Shown here in pieces: positions 8,600 to 16,692 of a stretch of 64,000 nt of DNA; positions within the stretch are counted from its first letter, which is position 1, and each line of letters opens with the position of its first letter. The stretch is from NCBI GenBank assembly GCA_017305715.1, contig JAFKKG010000018.1, positions 62,001 to 126,000 on the forward strand, given 5' to 3'. The notes beneath the pieces were generated by a model, which did not search any database, was not told the DNA's origin, and was given only the letters and a program-made list of their open reading frames with translations. The stretch comes from Hyphomicrobiales bacterium. GTDB taxonomy: Bacteria; Pseudomonadota; Alphaproteobacteria; Rhizobiales; Xanthobacteraceae. The position numbers were made by a program, and so were the translations under genes.

Positions 8600-9664
8600 A
8601 TGCTGCATCGCAGTGCCACCGAAATTTATCCCGTCAACAAACTGGTGGCGCTGGTCGCCGCGCTGGCGGAGGAAGGCATACCGGCCGAACTGGCACTGCG
8701 CGGCACTGGCATCGACGAGCACGAACTGCGTTCGCCGACGTCGCGGATGTCGCTTGCCCAATTGCTGGCAGGCTACCGCAATGCAATGGAGCTTTCCCGG
8801 GATCCGCACTTCGCGCTGCGGCTGGGGCGGAACATCCGTGTCACGGCCTACGGCATGTATGGATACGCCATGCTGAGCAGTCCGGATCGCCGAACCTCGT
8901 ACGAATTCGTGCAGAAATATCATCGACTGTCCGCGCCAACGGTCGATCTTACATTCCGCGAGGAAGATGGATTCGGCATCTGGACCATCAAGCCATTCCT
9001 GACCGAACCCGTCGACAGCCGCCTCTACCAATTCGTGGTCGAAGTCATGCTCGGAACGATCACCGCCCTCTCGCGCGACCTCGTCGATAGCTCGTACAAG
9101 CCGGCACAGATCCGGATCGCCTATCCCAAATTGCCCCGACTGCCCTCCTACGAACAATTCTTCGATTGTCCGGTCTTGTTCGATCAGGACAGCAATGAGC
9201 TCCGGCTCGATGCCGCCTGGCTGGACGTCCCTACCCTGCGTCCCAATGAACTGACGTTTGCATCCGTTCAGCAAATTTGCAGCGAAATGCTGGCTCAAAT
9301 GGACCTCGCCACCGGTATTGCCGGAGAATTGCGACGCATTCTCCTCGAAAGCACCGGACGGTTCCCGACCATCGAGGAAGCATGCCGGCGACTGGGCACG
9401 AGCCCGCGCACCCTGCGGCGCAAGTTGATCGCACAAGGCACGTCATACCTGGCCCTTCTCAACGAGACGCGCGCTCATCTGGCCAAGAAATACCTGCGTG
9501 AAACAGCGATGACCGTCGAAGAGATTGCCGACCGCATCGGCTACAGCGAGGCTTCCAATTTCCGCCACGCGTTTCAACGCTGGGTCGGCGTCACCCCGGC
9601 TCAATATCGACGCAACACCGGCAAGGGCGCGAAGGCCGTCGGTCCGGCGGTCCTGGCGAGTTGA
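8600..9664 (+). CDS. AraC-family regulator with N-terminal ligand domain
   Basis: A 354-residue transcription factor. Residues about 15-205 match the arabinose-binding-like domain of the OruR/ArgR-type AraC subgroup. The C-terminal 110 residues carry the double helix-turn-helix: IEEACRRLGTSPRTLRRKL and VEEIADRIGYSEASNFRHAF, then RWVGVTPAQYRR. GGGGAGG lies 8 bases before ATG 8600. It stands alone between the NYN gene and the dodecin region. Its targets could include the catabolic unit that starts near 10.6 kb, but no operator is evident. Confidence 0.9.
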   Translation: MLHRSATEIYPVNKLVALVAALAEEGIPAELALRGTGIDEHELRSPTSRMSLAQLLAGYRNAMELSRDPHFALRLGRNIRVTAYGMYGYAMLSSPDRRTSYEFVQKYHRLSAPTVDLTFREEDGFGIWTIKPFLTEPVDSRLYQFVVEVMLGTITALSRDLVDSSYKPAQIRIAYPKLPRLPSYEQFFDCPVLFDQDSNELRLDAAWLDVPTLRPNELTFASVQQICSEMLAQMDLATGIAGELRRILLESTGRFPTIEEACRRLGTSPRTLRRKLIAQGTSYLALLNETRAHLAKKYLRETAMTVEEIADRIGYSEASNFRHAFQRWVGVTPAQYRRNTGKGAKAVGPAVLAS

Positions 9665-9921
9665 ACGGCCCCCTCGCTGCGTTGCCGGCGAGCGCGGCGA
9701 CTCTGGCGCGACCATGTTGCGCCTGACGATCGCGGCGGCGACGGCCGTTCGCGGCCGAAGTTAACCCACAATTGGCCGCGGCGACCCTTTAAGCGCCATT
9801 GTCTCTCGGATGAAGATGCACGTCGCGCAATCGGCAGTTCGCTCGCCTCGCGGTGAGCGGCAGCAGGTGTTTTGTGCCCAAGCGAATCGCAGAATTCGAA
9901 TGGCACGCTGGGGAAACGATC

Positions 9922-10119
9922 ATGAGCGACCTGATCGAAGTCACGCCATCGGTCTATGAATGTCCGCTGCTGACCCCGCGCCTGTTGGCGCCTGGCGTCG
10001 CCGCCGCATCGACCCAGTACGCGGTCCGCTCGCGCTATATCGATCTTGATCTTCGCGAACGGGTTTCGCGGCCGGCGCGCGATATTCGCCTGGATCCGAT
10101 GCGGACATTGAAAACATAG
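9922..10119 (+). CDS. Small ORF, possible N-terminal remnant of an acyl-CoA ligase
   Basis: A 65-residue frame from ATG 9922, weakly preceded by GGGGAAA, ending 14 bp before dodecin. The start (PSVYECPLLTPRLLAPGV) and the segment RYIDLDLRERVSRPARDI resemble, by eye, the first 50 residues of long-chain acyl-CoA ligases, where PLLIKxLL and a YxxLRERI helix occur. No ligase body follows, so this could be a decayed gene start, a chance frame or a genuine small protein. Similarity judged by memory only. Confidence 0.35.
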   Translation: MSDLIEVTPSVYECPLLTPRLLAPGVAAASTQYAVRSRYIDLDLRERVSRPARDIRLDPMRTLKT

Positions 10120-10133
10120 CGGAGAAAACAGCC

Positions 10134-10349
10134 ATGGCCGAGAGCGTCTACAAGATCATCGAATTGGTCGGAACCAGCACCGAATCTTGGGAAAAAGCAG
10201 CACGTGCCGCGGTTGATCGCGCCTCGCAGAGCCTGCGGGATTTGCGGATCGCCGAGGTCGTCCAGCTCGACATGCAGATCACCGACGGAAAGGTCGAGGC
10301 CTATCGGGCCAAGGTCAAGGTTTCGTTCAAGTACGAAGACAGCCACTGA
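10134..10349 (+). CDS. Dodecin family flavin-binding protein
   Basis: A 71-residue protein matching dodecin along its whole length. It has the beta-alpha-beta-beta order with VYKIIELVGTS, SWEKAARAAVDRAS and a final AYRAKVKVSFKYE strand. Dodecins assemble as hollow dodecamers that store or buffer riboflavin, FMN or CoA-linked ligands in the cytosol. Bacterial dodecins typically place an aromatic at the flavin-stacking site near residue 36; here the matching stretch reads SLRDLRIAEVVQ with no Trp, so flavin binding may differ. It precedes the catabolic unit by 234 bp. Confidence 0.88.
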   Translation: MAESVYKIIELVGTSTESWEKAARAAVDRASQSLRDLRIAEVVQLDMQITDGKVEAYRAKVKVSFKYEDSH

Positions 10350-10583
10350 CGGGGCCCGGAGAAACCGGGAAACGACAGCGGAGATTGCGCCGAACCTCCC
10401 AAACTCGGGCATCCGGCCAACATGGATGCCCGCCTTTGGACGGGACCGCCGCACCATCGCGACGATCGACCGGCGCCGGGTGGGAAGGACGATGAAGACT
10501 GGACGGCCGTCGGGATGCACCGAATTCAGCCCTCTGAAGCCGAAATCATAATTCGGCAAGGGCGCCATGCGGGAGGTTCGAAA

Positions 10584-11921
10584 ATGACTACGTCAGCCAG
10601 CACGCGGCTCGGTGGCACGCCGCGAACGGCCGAATCCGATGCGCTTTACTCGAAGGTCACATGGCGCCTGCTGCCGCTGATTTTCGTCTGCTACATCTTC
10701 AACTACATGGACCGGACGAATATCGGTTTCGCCCAGTTGCAGATGAAGGATCAACTGGGATTCGGCGATGCGGTCTTTGGTCTCGGCGCCGGCGTCTTCT
10801 TCGTCAGCTATGCGGCATCCGAAATTCCGAGCAACGTGCTGTTGACCCGGTGGGGCGTCCGAAAGACGTTGCTGCGGATCATGGTGCTGTGGGGATTGGC
10901 GTCGGCCTGCATGATGTTCGTCAGCACGCCGATGCAATTCTACGTTCTGCGTTTCTTTCTTGGCGCGTTCGAGGCGGGGTTTGTCCCCGGCGTCCTCTAT
11001 TATCTGACCCTGTGGTATCCGTCGCACCGCAGGGGACAGGTCACGGCGCTGTTCTTCGCAGCCTACGTCACGGCGCCGATGTTTTCGGGGCCGCTGGCCG
11101 GCCTCATCCTGGCCTATCTCGATGGCCTGCAGGGCCTCAAGGGCTGGCAATGGCTGTTCCTGGTCGAAGGGATTCCGAGCGCGTTCCTGGGTGTTGCCTG
11201 CTATTTCTATCTCGACGACCGGCCCGCCGACGCGAAGTGGCTTACTGAAGCAGAAAAGACCACGCTGACCGGCGCGCTCGAAGCCGACCGCGCAGGCCAT
11301 GACGACGGCCATCATCATACGCTCACCGATGCGCTGCGCGACTGGCGGGTCTGGTTTCTCGGCGCGGTCTATTTCCTGTGCGTACTCGGATCATATGCCC
11401 TCGCTTTCTGGCAGCCGACGATCCTGAAAGGCATGGGCCTGAGTTATCTTGAAATCGGCCTGGCCTCGGCGGTCCCGCCGCTGGTCTCCATCATCTTCAT
11501 GTTGTTCGTGGGACGAAGTTCGGACCGCACCGGCGAGCGGCGCTGGCACTTCGCGGGCGCCGCCTGCATGGGTGCGGTCGGTCTGGCGGCGACCACCCTG
11601 TTCACGCACAATCCAGTGGCGGCGGTGCTCTGCCTTGCGATCGGCCATGCCGGTATCGCCAGCTGCATTCCGATTTTCTGGACCATGCCGGGCACGTTCC
11701 TGAGCAAGACAGCCGCGGCCGGCGGCATCGCGCTGATCAGCACGATCGGGGTGACGGCCGGCGCGATCGCGCCTTCCATGGTGGCCTATACCAAGCAACT
11801 GACCGGGGATTTTTCATACGCTCTGTACCTGATGGCTGCGGGGCTGCTGTTGGGCGGCATCCTGGTGGTGATCGGGGTCTCGGCGCGGACTCTGGCCGGC
11901 TTGCGCCCGGTCACGGCTTGA
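10584..11921 (+). CDS. MFS transporter, anion:cation symporter (ACS) type
   Basis: A 445-residue transporter with twelve predicted membrane helices, probably importing an organic anion by proton symport. The first helix contains FVCYIFNYMDRTNIGFAQLQ, the hallmark ACS-family start (compare phthalate, tartrate and glucarate carriers). LRFFLGAFEAGFVPGVLYYL marks helices 4-5. ATG 10584 has GGGAGG 8 bases upstream; longer in-frame extensions add a non-hydrophobic tail. It leads a plus-strand unit of five tightly spaced genes ending at 15753, which suggests that it imports their substrate. The ligand cannot be read from sequence. Confidence 0.9.
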   Translation: MTTSASTRLGGTPRTAESDALYSKVTWRLLPLIFVCYIFNYMDRTNIGFAQLQMKDQLGFGDAVFGLGAGVFFVSYAASEIPSNVLLTRWGVRKTLLRIMVLWGLASACMMFVSTPMQFYVLRFFLGAFEAGFVPGVLYYLTLWYPSHRRGQVTALFFAAYVTAPMFSGPLAGLILAYLDGLQGLKGWQWLFLVEGIPSAFLGVACYFYLDDRPADAKWLTEAEKTTLTGALEADRAGHDDGHHHTLTDALRDWRVWFLGAVYFLCVLGSYALAFWQPTILKGMGLSYLEIGLASAVPPLVSIIFMLFVGRSSDRTGERRWHFAGAACMGAVGLAATTLFTHNPVAAVLCLAIGHAGIASCIPIFWTMPGTFLSKTAAAGGIALISTIGVTAGAIAPSMVAYTKQLTGDFSYALYLMAAGLLLGGILVVIGVSARTLAGLRPVTA

Positions 11922-11940
11922 AACGCAGGGTAGGCATCCG

Positions 11941-12717
11941 ATGAAGAAAGAAGAGGTTCTCAAGCAGTTCACGACCCCCGTCGGCGCGCCGGCATTCGTG
12001 CCTGGGCCGCATCGATTCAGGCGGCGCGAGTATCTGAACATCACCTACCGGACCGATCGCGACGCTTTTGCGAAACTGGTGCCCGAACCGCTCGAGGTCG
12101 ATGAACCCCTCGTGCGGTTCGAGGTCATGAAGATGCCGGATACGACCGGCTACGGCGCCTATGTCGAATGCGGCCAGGCGCTCGTGGTGCGCCTCGGGCA
12201 AGAGCGCGGTGAGTTCCTGCTCGGGATGTATCTCGACAATCTGCCGGCGATCGCCGCCGGCCGCGAACTCAGCGCCTTTCCGAAGAAGCTGGGCTCGGCC
12301 AAGCTTTACATCGACTCCGACACCCTGGTCGGCACGCTGGACTACGGATCGCTGCGGGTCGCGACCGCCACCATGGGCTACAAGCACAAGCCGCTTGACC
12401 TGGAGAAGGCGCGCGAAGAGGTCGCCGTTCCGACCTTCATGCTCAAGGTGCTGCCGGCCTATACCGGGCGGCCGCGGATTTGCGAGCTGGTGCGGACCCA
12501 GATCACCAACGTCACCGTCAAGGGCGCCTGGCGCGGGCCGGCCCGCCTGCAATTCTTCGAGCACGCGCTGGCGCCGTTCGCCGATCTGCCGGTGCGCGAG
12601 ATCGTTTCGGCCAGTCACATCCTCACCGATCTCACTTTGGCGCCGGCGGTGGTGGTGCATGACTATCTCGCCGAACAGCTCGCCGCCCAGAAAGACGCCA
12701 GCAACGAAGCAAAGTGA
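11941..12717 (+). CDS. Acetoacetate decarboxylase-like protein
   Basis: A 258-residue member of the acetoacetate decarboxylase fold. The Schiff-base lysine and its neighbour are present as K115-K116 in FPKKLG, and E76 in YGAYVECGQ occupies the position of the active-site glutamate; both numbers agree with the clostridial enzyme. Relatives include true decarboxylases and aldol/dehydratase-type members, so the reaction on a beta-keto acid or related compound is inferred. It sits 19 bp after the MFS gene and 11 bp before a 3-hydroxyacyl-CoA dehydrogenase, as part of one operon. Confidence 0.87.
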   Translation: MKKEEVLKQFTTPVGAPAFVPGPHRFRRREYLNITYRTDRDAFAKLVPEPLEVDEPLVRFEVMKMPDTTGYGAYVECGQALVVRLGQERGEFLLGMYLDNLPAIAAGRELSAFPKKLGSAKLYIDSDTLVGTLDYGSLRVATATMGYKHKPLDLEKAREEVAVPTFMLKVLPAYTGRPRICELVRTQITNVTVKGAWRGPARLQFFEHALAPFADLPVREIVSASHILTDLTLAPAVVVHDYLAEQLAAQKDASNEAK

Positions 12718-12728
12718 TTGGAGGTGTC

Positions 12729-13712
12729 ATGAACGCGCAGGTCGAACGGGACATATTGAAGCGATACCCGAATGCGGTGGTGATCGGCGCCGGCGTGATC
12801 GGTGCGTCATGGACGGCGCTGTTCCTGGCGCACGGCGTTGCCGTCACGGTCAACGATCCGCGCGAAGATGTCGAAGGGATCGTCGAGGACTATATCCGCA
12901 AGGCCACGCCGACGCTGAAAGCGCTGGGGTTGCCGGCGAAGGATCTCACCAAAAGGCTTCGCTTCGAGGCCGATCTCGGCCGTGCCGTGGATGGCGCCGA
13001 TCTGATCCAGGAGAACGGCCCGGAGCGAATCGAGTTCAAGCAGGATCTGTGGGCAAGCATCGACGGCAAGGTCGGCGCGCACGCGCTGCTGCTTTCCTCC
13101 AGTTCGGCGCGGACCGCGACCGAACAGTCGCTCAAGATGGCAAAATCGGCCGGCCGCCTGCTGGTCGGACATCCCTTCAATCCCCCACATTTGATTCCCC
13201 TCGTCGAGGTCGTGCCGGGCGAGCGGACCGAGCCGGGCGCCATTGAAGATGCCGTCGCCTTTTATGCCGCGCTCGGCAAGGTGCCACGGATCGTCCGCAA
13301 GGAGATGCAGGGTTTTGTCGCCAACCGGTTGCAGCGCGCGATCTTTCGCGAATGCTGCTACCTCGTGCTGAAGGGCGTCGTCACGGTCGACGAACTTGAC
13401 GATATCGTCACCAGTTCGATCGGATTGCGCTGGGCCGCAGACGGACCATTCCGCTCGTTCCACCTTGGCGGCGGGCCCGGCGGCTTCACCGCCTTCTTCA
13501 AGCAATTTTCGCCCGGGCTCGAGACGGCCTGGAAGAACATGGCGCCCGTCAGCCTCGATGCCGAGGCGCAGAAGACCATCATCGACCAGGCGCAGGCGTC
13601 GTTCGCGGCAAGTCCACCGGAACAACTCGAAGCCGAGCGGGATGCCAGGCAGATCGCGATCATTCAGGCGCTTGCAGCGCTGAAGGGCAGGACTGCGAAG
13701 CCGAAGCAATAA
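12729..13712 (+). CDS. 3-hydroxyacyl-CoA dehydrogenase family protein
   Basis: An NAD-dependent dehydrogenase of 327 residues. The Rossmann motif is VIGAGVIGASW near residue 18 and the catalytic histidine lies in GHPFNPPHLIPLVEVV. The short length resembles carnitine 3-dehydrogenase, gulonate dehydrogenase or 3-hydroxybutyryl-CoA dehydrogenase, so the substrate could be a free beta-hydroxy acid rather than a CoA ester. The start chosen is ATG 12729 with GGAGGTGTC directly upstream; an ATG at 12714 is poorer. It is the third gene of the five-gene plus-strand unit. Confidence 0.9.
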   Translation: MNAQVERDILKRYPNAVVIGAGVIGASWTALFLAHGVAVTVNDPREDVEGIVEDYIRKATPTLKALGLPAKDLTKRLRFEADLGRAVDGADLIQENGPERIEFKQDLWASIDGKVGAHALLLSSSSARTATEQSLKMAKSAGRLLVGHPFNPPHLIPLVEVVPGERTEPGAIEDAVAFYAALGKVPRIVRKEMQGFVANRLQRAIFRECCYLVLKGVVTVDELDDIVTSSIGLRWAADGPFRSFHLGGGPGGFTAFFKQFSPGLETAWKNMAPVSLDAEAQKTIIDQAQASFAASPPEQLEAERDARQIAIIQALAALKGRTAKPKQ

Positions 13713-13727
13713 AACGAGGAGCATTCG

Positions 13728-14930
13728 ATGGCGCGACTGATGTTCGAGGGTATCAAGGTCCTGGATTGCGGAAGCTTCATTGCGGCGCCGGCCGCCGCCA
13801 CCATCCTGTCCGATTTCGGCGCCGATGTGATCAAGATCGAGCCCCCGGGCGCCGGCGATCCCTATCGCGCCGTGCCGAAGCTGCCGACCAGCCCGCAAAG
13901 CGATCAGAATTATGCCTGGATGCTCGCCGCCCGGAACAAGCGAGGCCTGGCGCTCGATCTTGCCAAGCCCGCGGCGCAGGACGTCGTTCGCCGTCTGGTC
14001 GGCGGAGCCGACGTCTTCATCACCAACTTTCCCGCGGCGGTGCGCAAGAAGCTCGGCCTCACCTATGACGATCTCGCGCCGCTCAACGATCGGCTGATCT
14101 ATGCTTCGTTCACCGGTTACGGCGACAAGGGCGAGGAGGCGAACAAGCCTGGCTTCGACATGACGGCCTGGTGGGCGCGGTCCGGACTGATGGACGGGGT
14201 GCGGACGGACGCGGCAGCCCCGCCCGCCCGCGCGCTGACGGGCATGGGCGACCATCCGTCGGGAATTGCACTGTATGCGAGCATCGTGATGGCGCTGTAC
14301 CAGCGCCAGCTGACCGGCAAGGGCGCACATGTCGGCACCTCGCTGCTCGCCAACGGCCTCTGGTCGAACGGGTTCATGGCGCAGGCGGCCTTGTGCGGGG
14401 CCAGATTCATCGACCGGCCGCCACGCGAACAGGCGTTGAATGCGCTGACCAATTATTACCAGTGCCGCGACGGACGCTGGCTGATCCTGACCATCGTCAA
14501 CGACCGGCAGTGGCCCGTCCTCGCGAAGTGCCTTGGCCGCGATGACCTGATCGCCGACCCGCGTTTTGCGACGGGCCGCGACCGGGCCACCCATGCCGGC
14601 GAACTGACCGCCATTTTCGACCAGGTGTTCGCAACCCGGGATCGCGCGGAATGGCGGGCGGAGCTCAGCGCGAACGGGGTCGTGTTCGACGTCGTCGCCG
14701 CCGCGCAGGAGATCGGGACCGACCAGCAGCTCCTCGCAAACGACATCCTGATGCCGTTCGAGGGCGACACCACACTCACGGTGACCAGCCCGGTTTTCGT
14801 CGAGGGTCAGCAGAAGGTCAGGCCCCGACATCCTCCCGCCGTTGGCCAGCACAGCGATGAGGTGCTGCGCGAGGCGGGCTACGACGAAGCGTCGATCAGG
14901 AAACTTCGGCAGGATGGCGCGGTTGCCTGA
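13728..14930 (+). CDS. CaiB/BaiF class III CoA-transferase
   Basis: A 400-residue transferase moving CoA from a donor thioester to a carboxylic acid. The N-terminal Rossmann-like domain reads GIKVLDCGSFIAAPAAATIL and the family signature DFGADVIKIEPPGAGDP follows. The likely acyl-accepting aspartate is D144 in KPGFDMTAWWARSGLM. Length is normal. It starts 15 bp after the dehydrogenase with GAGGAG upstream. Within the unit it would activate the imported acid at the cost of an existing thioester; neither substrate nor donor is visible. Confidence 0.9.
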   Translation: MARLMFEGIKVLDCGSFIAAPAAATILSDFGADVIKIEPPGAGDPYRAVPKLPTSPQSDQNYAWMLAARNKRGLALDLAKPAAQDVVRRLVGGADVFITNFPAAVRKKLGLTYDDLAPLNDRLIYASFTGYGDKGEEANKPGFDMTAWWARSGLMDGVRTDAAAPPARALTGMGDHPSGIALYASIVMALYQRQLTGKGAHVGTSLLANGLWSNGFMAQAALCGARFIDRPPREQALNALTNYYQCRDGRWLILTIVNDRQWPVLAKCLGRDDLIADPRFATGRDRATHAGELTAIFDQVFATRDRAEWRAELSANGVVFDVVAAAQEIGTDQQLLANDILMPFEGDTTLTVTSPVFVEGQQKVRPRHPPAVGQHSDEVLREAGYDEASIRKLRQDGAVA

Positions 14931-14976
14931 TCGCGGCGCGCGCGCTCGTGTCTTGAAATCGTGGCGGAGATGGTCA

Positions 14977-15753
14977 ATGAAAATCCAGGAACTGTTCAAC
15001 GTTCAGGGCAAAATCGCGCTCGTCACCGGCGGCAGCCGCGGCATCGGCGAGATGATCGCGCGGGCCTATGTCGAGAACGGTGTCAAGGTCTACATCACCG
15101 CGCGCAAGGCGGACGCCTGCGACGCACTCGCCAGGGAATTGTCGGCGATCGGCGAGTGCATTTCATTGCCGGCCGATATTTCGCGAATGGATGAGATCGA
15201 CCGGCTGGCGTCGGAGTTGCAAAAGCGTGAGAGCCGGCTCGACATCCTCGTGAACAATGCCGGATCGAGCTGGGGCGCGGATTTCGCGACATTTCCCGAG
15301 TCCGGATGGGACAAGGTGATGGATCTCAATGTCAAATCGCCGTTCTTCATGACGCAGCGCGTGCTCAAATTGCTCGAGGCCGCGGGCTCGGAGAACAACT
15401 ACGCCCGCGTCATCAATATCGGCTCCATCGAGGGCATGCGGACTTCGCATCTCGAAGCCTATTCGTATGCGGCGTCAAAGGCCGCCGTGCTGCACGTGAC
15501 GCGGATGATGGCCAAATATCTCGCGAAGAAGCACATCACCGTCAACGCGATCGCGCCCGGCTATTTTCCGTCCAAGATGACCGACGCGATCCCCGAGGCG
15601 GATAGCGCCGTGATCCAAGACCACACGCCGATGCGGCGATGGGGCCACCCGGAGGACATGGCAGGCGTTGCCATCTACCTGGCATCGAAGGCCAGCGGCT
15701 TCGTATGCGGAGCGGTGATCCCGGTCGATGGCGGACTGGCGACGACGGGCTGA
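14977..15753 (+). CDS. SDR family oxidoreductase
   Basis: Classical short-chain dehydrogenase of 258 residues. It has the cofactor motif TGGSRGIG, NNAG in DILVNNAGSSWGA, the catalytic Ser in INIGSIEG and YSYAASKAA with Tyr and Lys intact, then IAPGYFPSKMT. The loop SENNYARVINIGSIEGMRT is typical of rhlG-like or gluconate-5-dehydrogenase-like members. ATG 14977 follows GGCGGAGA and places MKIQELFNVQGK at the N-terminus as in relatives. It closes the five-gene catabolic unit, 46 bp after the CoA-transferase, and probably oxidises or reduces a hydroxy/keto intermediate. Confidence 0.9.
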   Translation: MKIQELFNVQGKIALVTGGSRGIGEMIARAYVENGVKVYITARKADACDALARELSAIGECISLPADISRMDEIDRLASELQKRESRLDILVNNAGSSWGADFATFPESGWDKVMDLNVKSPFFMTQRVLKLLEAAGSENNYARVINIGSIEGMRTSHLEAYSYAASKAAVLHVTRMMAKYLAKKHITVNAIAPGYFPSKMTDAIPEADSAVIQDHTPMRRWGHPEDMAGVAIYLASKASGFVCGAVIPVDGGLATTG

Positions 15754-15811
15754 CCGGCGAACCCGGCACACCAACTGAGCGAATGCCAGCGCCCCGATTT
15801 GGAGAAAATGC

Positions 15812-16597
15812 TCAGGCCGGCCGAGGGTGATCCCGGGTGTTTCGCTGGTAGATCGCCAGCAAACCACGAATTGTCAGGTCGGGATCGTAGTGATCGATCG
15901 CCGCGGTCGCGCCGTGAAACAATGACGCGATACCGCCCGTGGCGATGACCAGCATCGCCTCGTTCCGCTCGGCCTTGATGCGGGCTATCATTCCCTCGAT
16001 GAGCGCAACGTGACCCCAGAAAATGCCGGATTGCATGGCGCTAACGGTGTCGTCGCCCACCACCCGTGCAGGGCGTTGCAGCGCGATCCGGGGAAGCTTC
16101 GCGGCGGCCGCATGCAGCGCCTCCATCGACAGATGGACACCGGGCGCAATGACGCCGCCCTCGAAGGCGCCATCACCGCCGATCACGTCGAGCGTGATGG
16201 CGGTGCCGCTGTCGACGATGATCAGGGGCGGCGAATGGACCGCAAGCGCGCCGAGCGCATTGACCAGGCGATCTGATCCGACCTCCGACGGCTTGACGGT
16301 GCGAACCTGGATGCCGAGCTCGATATTTTCACCGACGATCAGCGGCTCGATGCCCAAATGCCGGCGCGACAGGTTTCGAAGATTGAAGATCGACTGCGGC
16401 ACGACACTCGAGATCACACAGGCATCCAACACGCCAAGATCGAGTTTTCGCATCGCCATCAGTTGCGAGAGCCACACGACGTATTCATCCGCCGTCCGGC
16501 TGGGCTCGGTGGCTGAGCGCCATTGGGCAATCCAATTCTCGCCGTCGTGAACCGCAAACAGACTGTTGGTGTTGCCCTGCTCGATTGCCAGTAGCAT
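15812..16597 (-). CDS. coaX: Type III pantothenate kinase
   Basis: A 261-residue kinase of the ASKHA fold catalysing the first step of CoA synthesis. N-terminal [15 protein letters not shown] is the phosphate-binding loop; [11 protein letters not shown] and [11 protein letters not shown] carry the acidic active-site residues, and [17 protein letters not shown] is the pantothenate-binding region. Relatives of this clade also have Glu at the start of the first loop, as I recall. In related genomes coaX usually sits near nuo/birA-like genes. Here it is the last minus-strand gene behind a Dpp-type transporter, 95 bp after the binding protein, so it may be a second copy. Convergent with the preceding SDR. 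Confidence 0.88.
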   Translation of the reverse strand: MLLAIEQGNTNSLFAVHDGENWIAQWRSATEPSRTADEYVVWLSQLMAMRKLDLGVLDACVISSVVPQSIFNLRNLSRRHLGIEPLIVGENIELGIQVRTVKPSEVGSDRLVNALGALAVHSPPLIIVDSGTAITLDVIGGDGAFEGGVIAPGVHLSMEALHAAAAKLPRIALQRPARVVGDDTVSAMQSGIFWGHVALIEGMIARIKAERNEAMLVIATGGIASLFHGATAAIDHYDPDLTIRGLLAIYQRNTRDHPRPA

Positions 16598-16692
16598 CGG
16601 CTCATCCTCCGCCGTTCAGGCCCCACGCGCCGCTTTCGCCCGATCCCGACCGCGCCGTTTCATCGCCGGTGCCTGCGCAGCGCACGCTAATC

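Noticed and set aside
9740-9765. GGCCG/CGGCC inverted repeat after the AraC gene
   Set aside because: Very GC-rich short repeat without a T-run; likely in this composition by chance.
12807-14999. 730-codon minus-strand frame across the dehydrogenase and CoA-transferase genes
   Set aside because: Spans two real plus-strand genes and their gap, and has no recognisable domain.
15812-16597. Glu instead of Asp in the first loop of the pantothenate kinase (IEQGNT)
   Set aside because: I recall the same residue in other alphaproteobacterial CoaX proteins, so it is probably normal for the clade.
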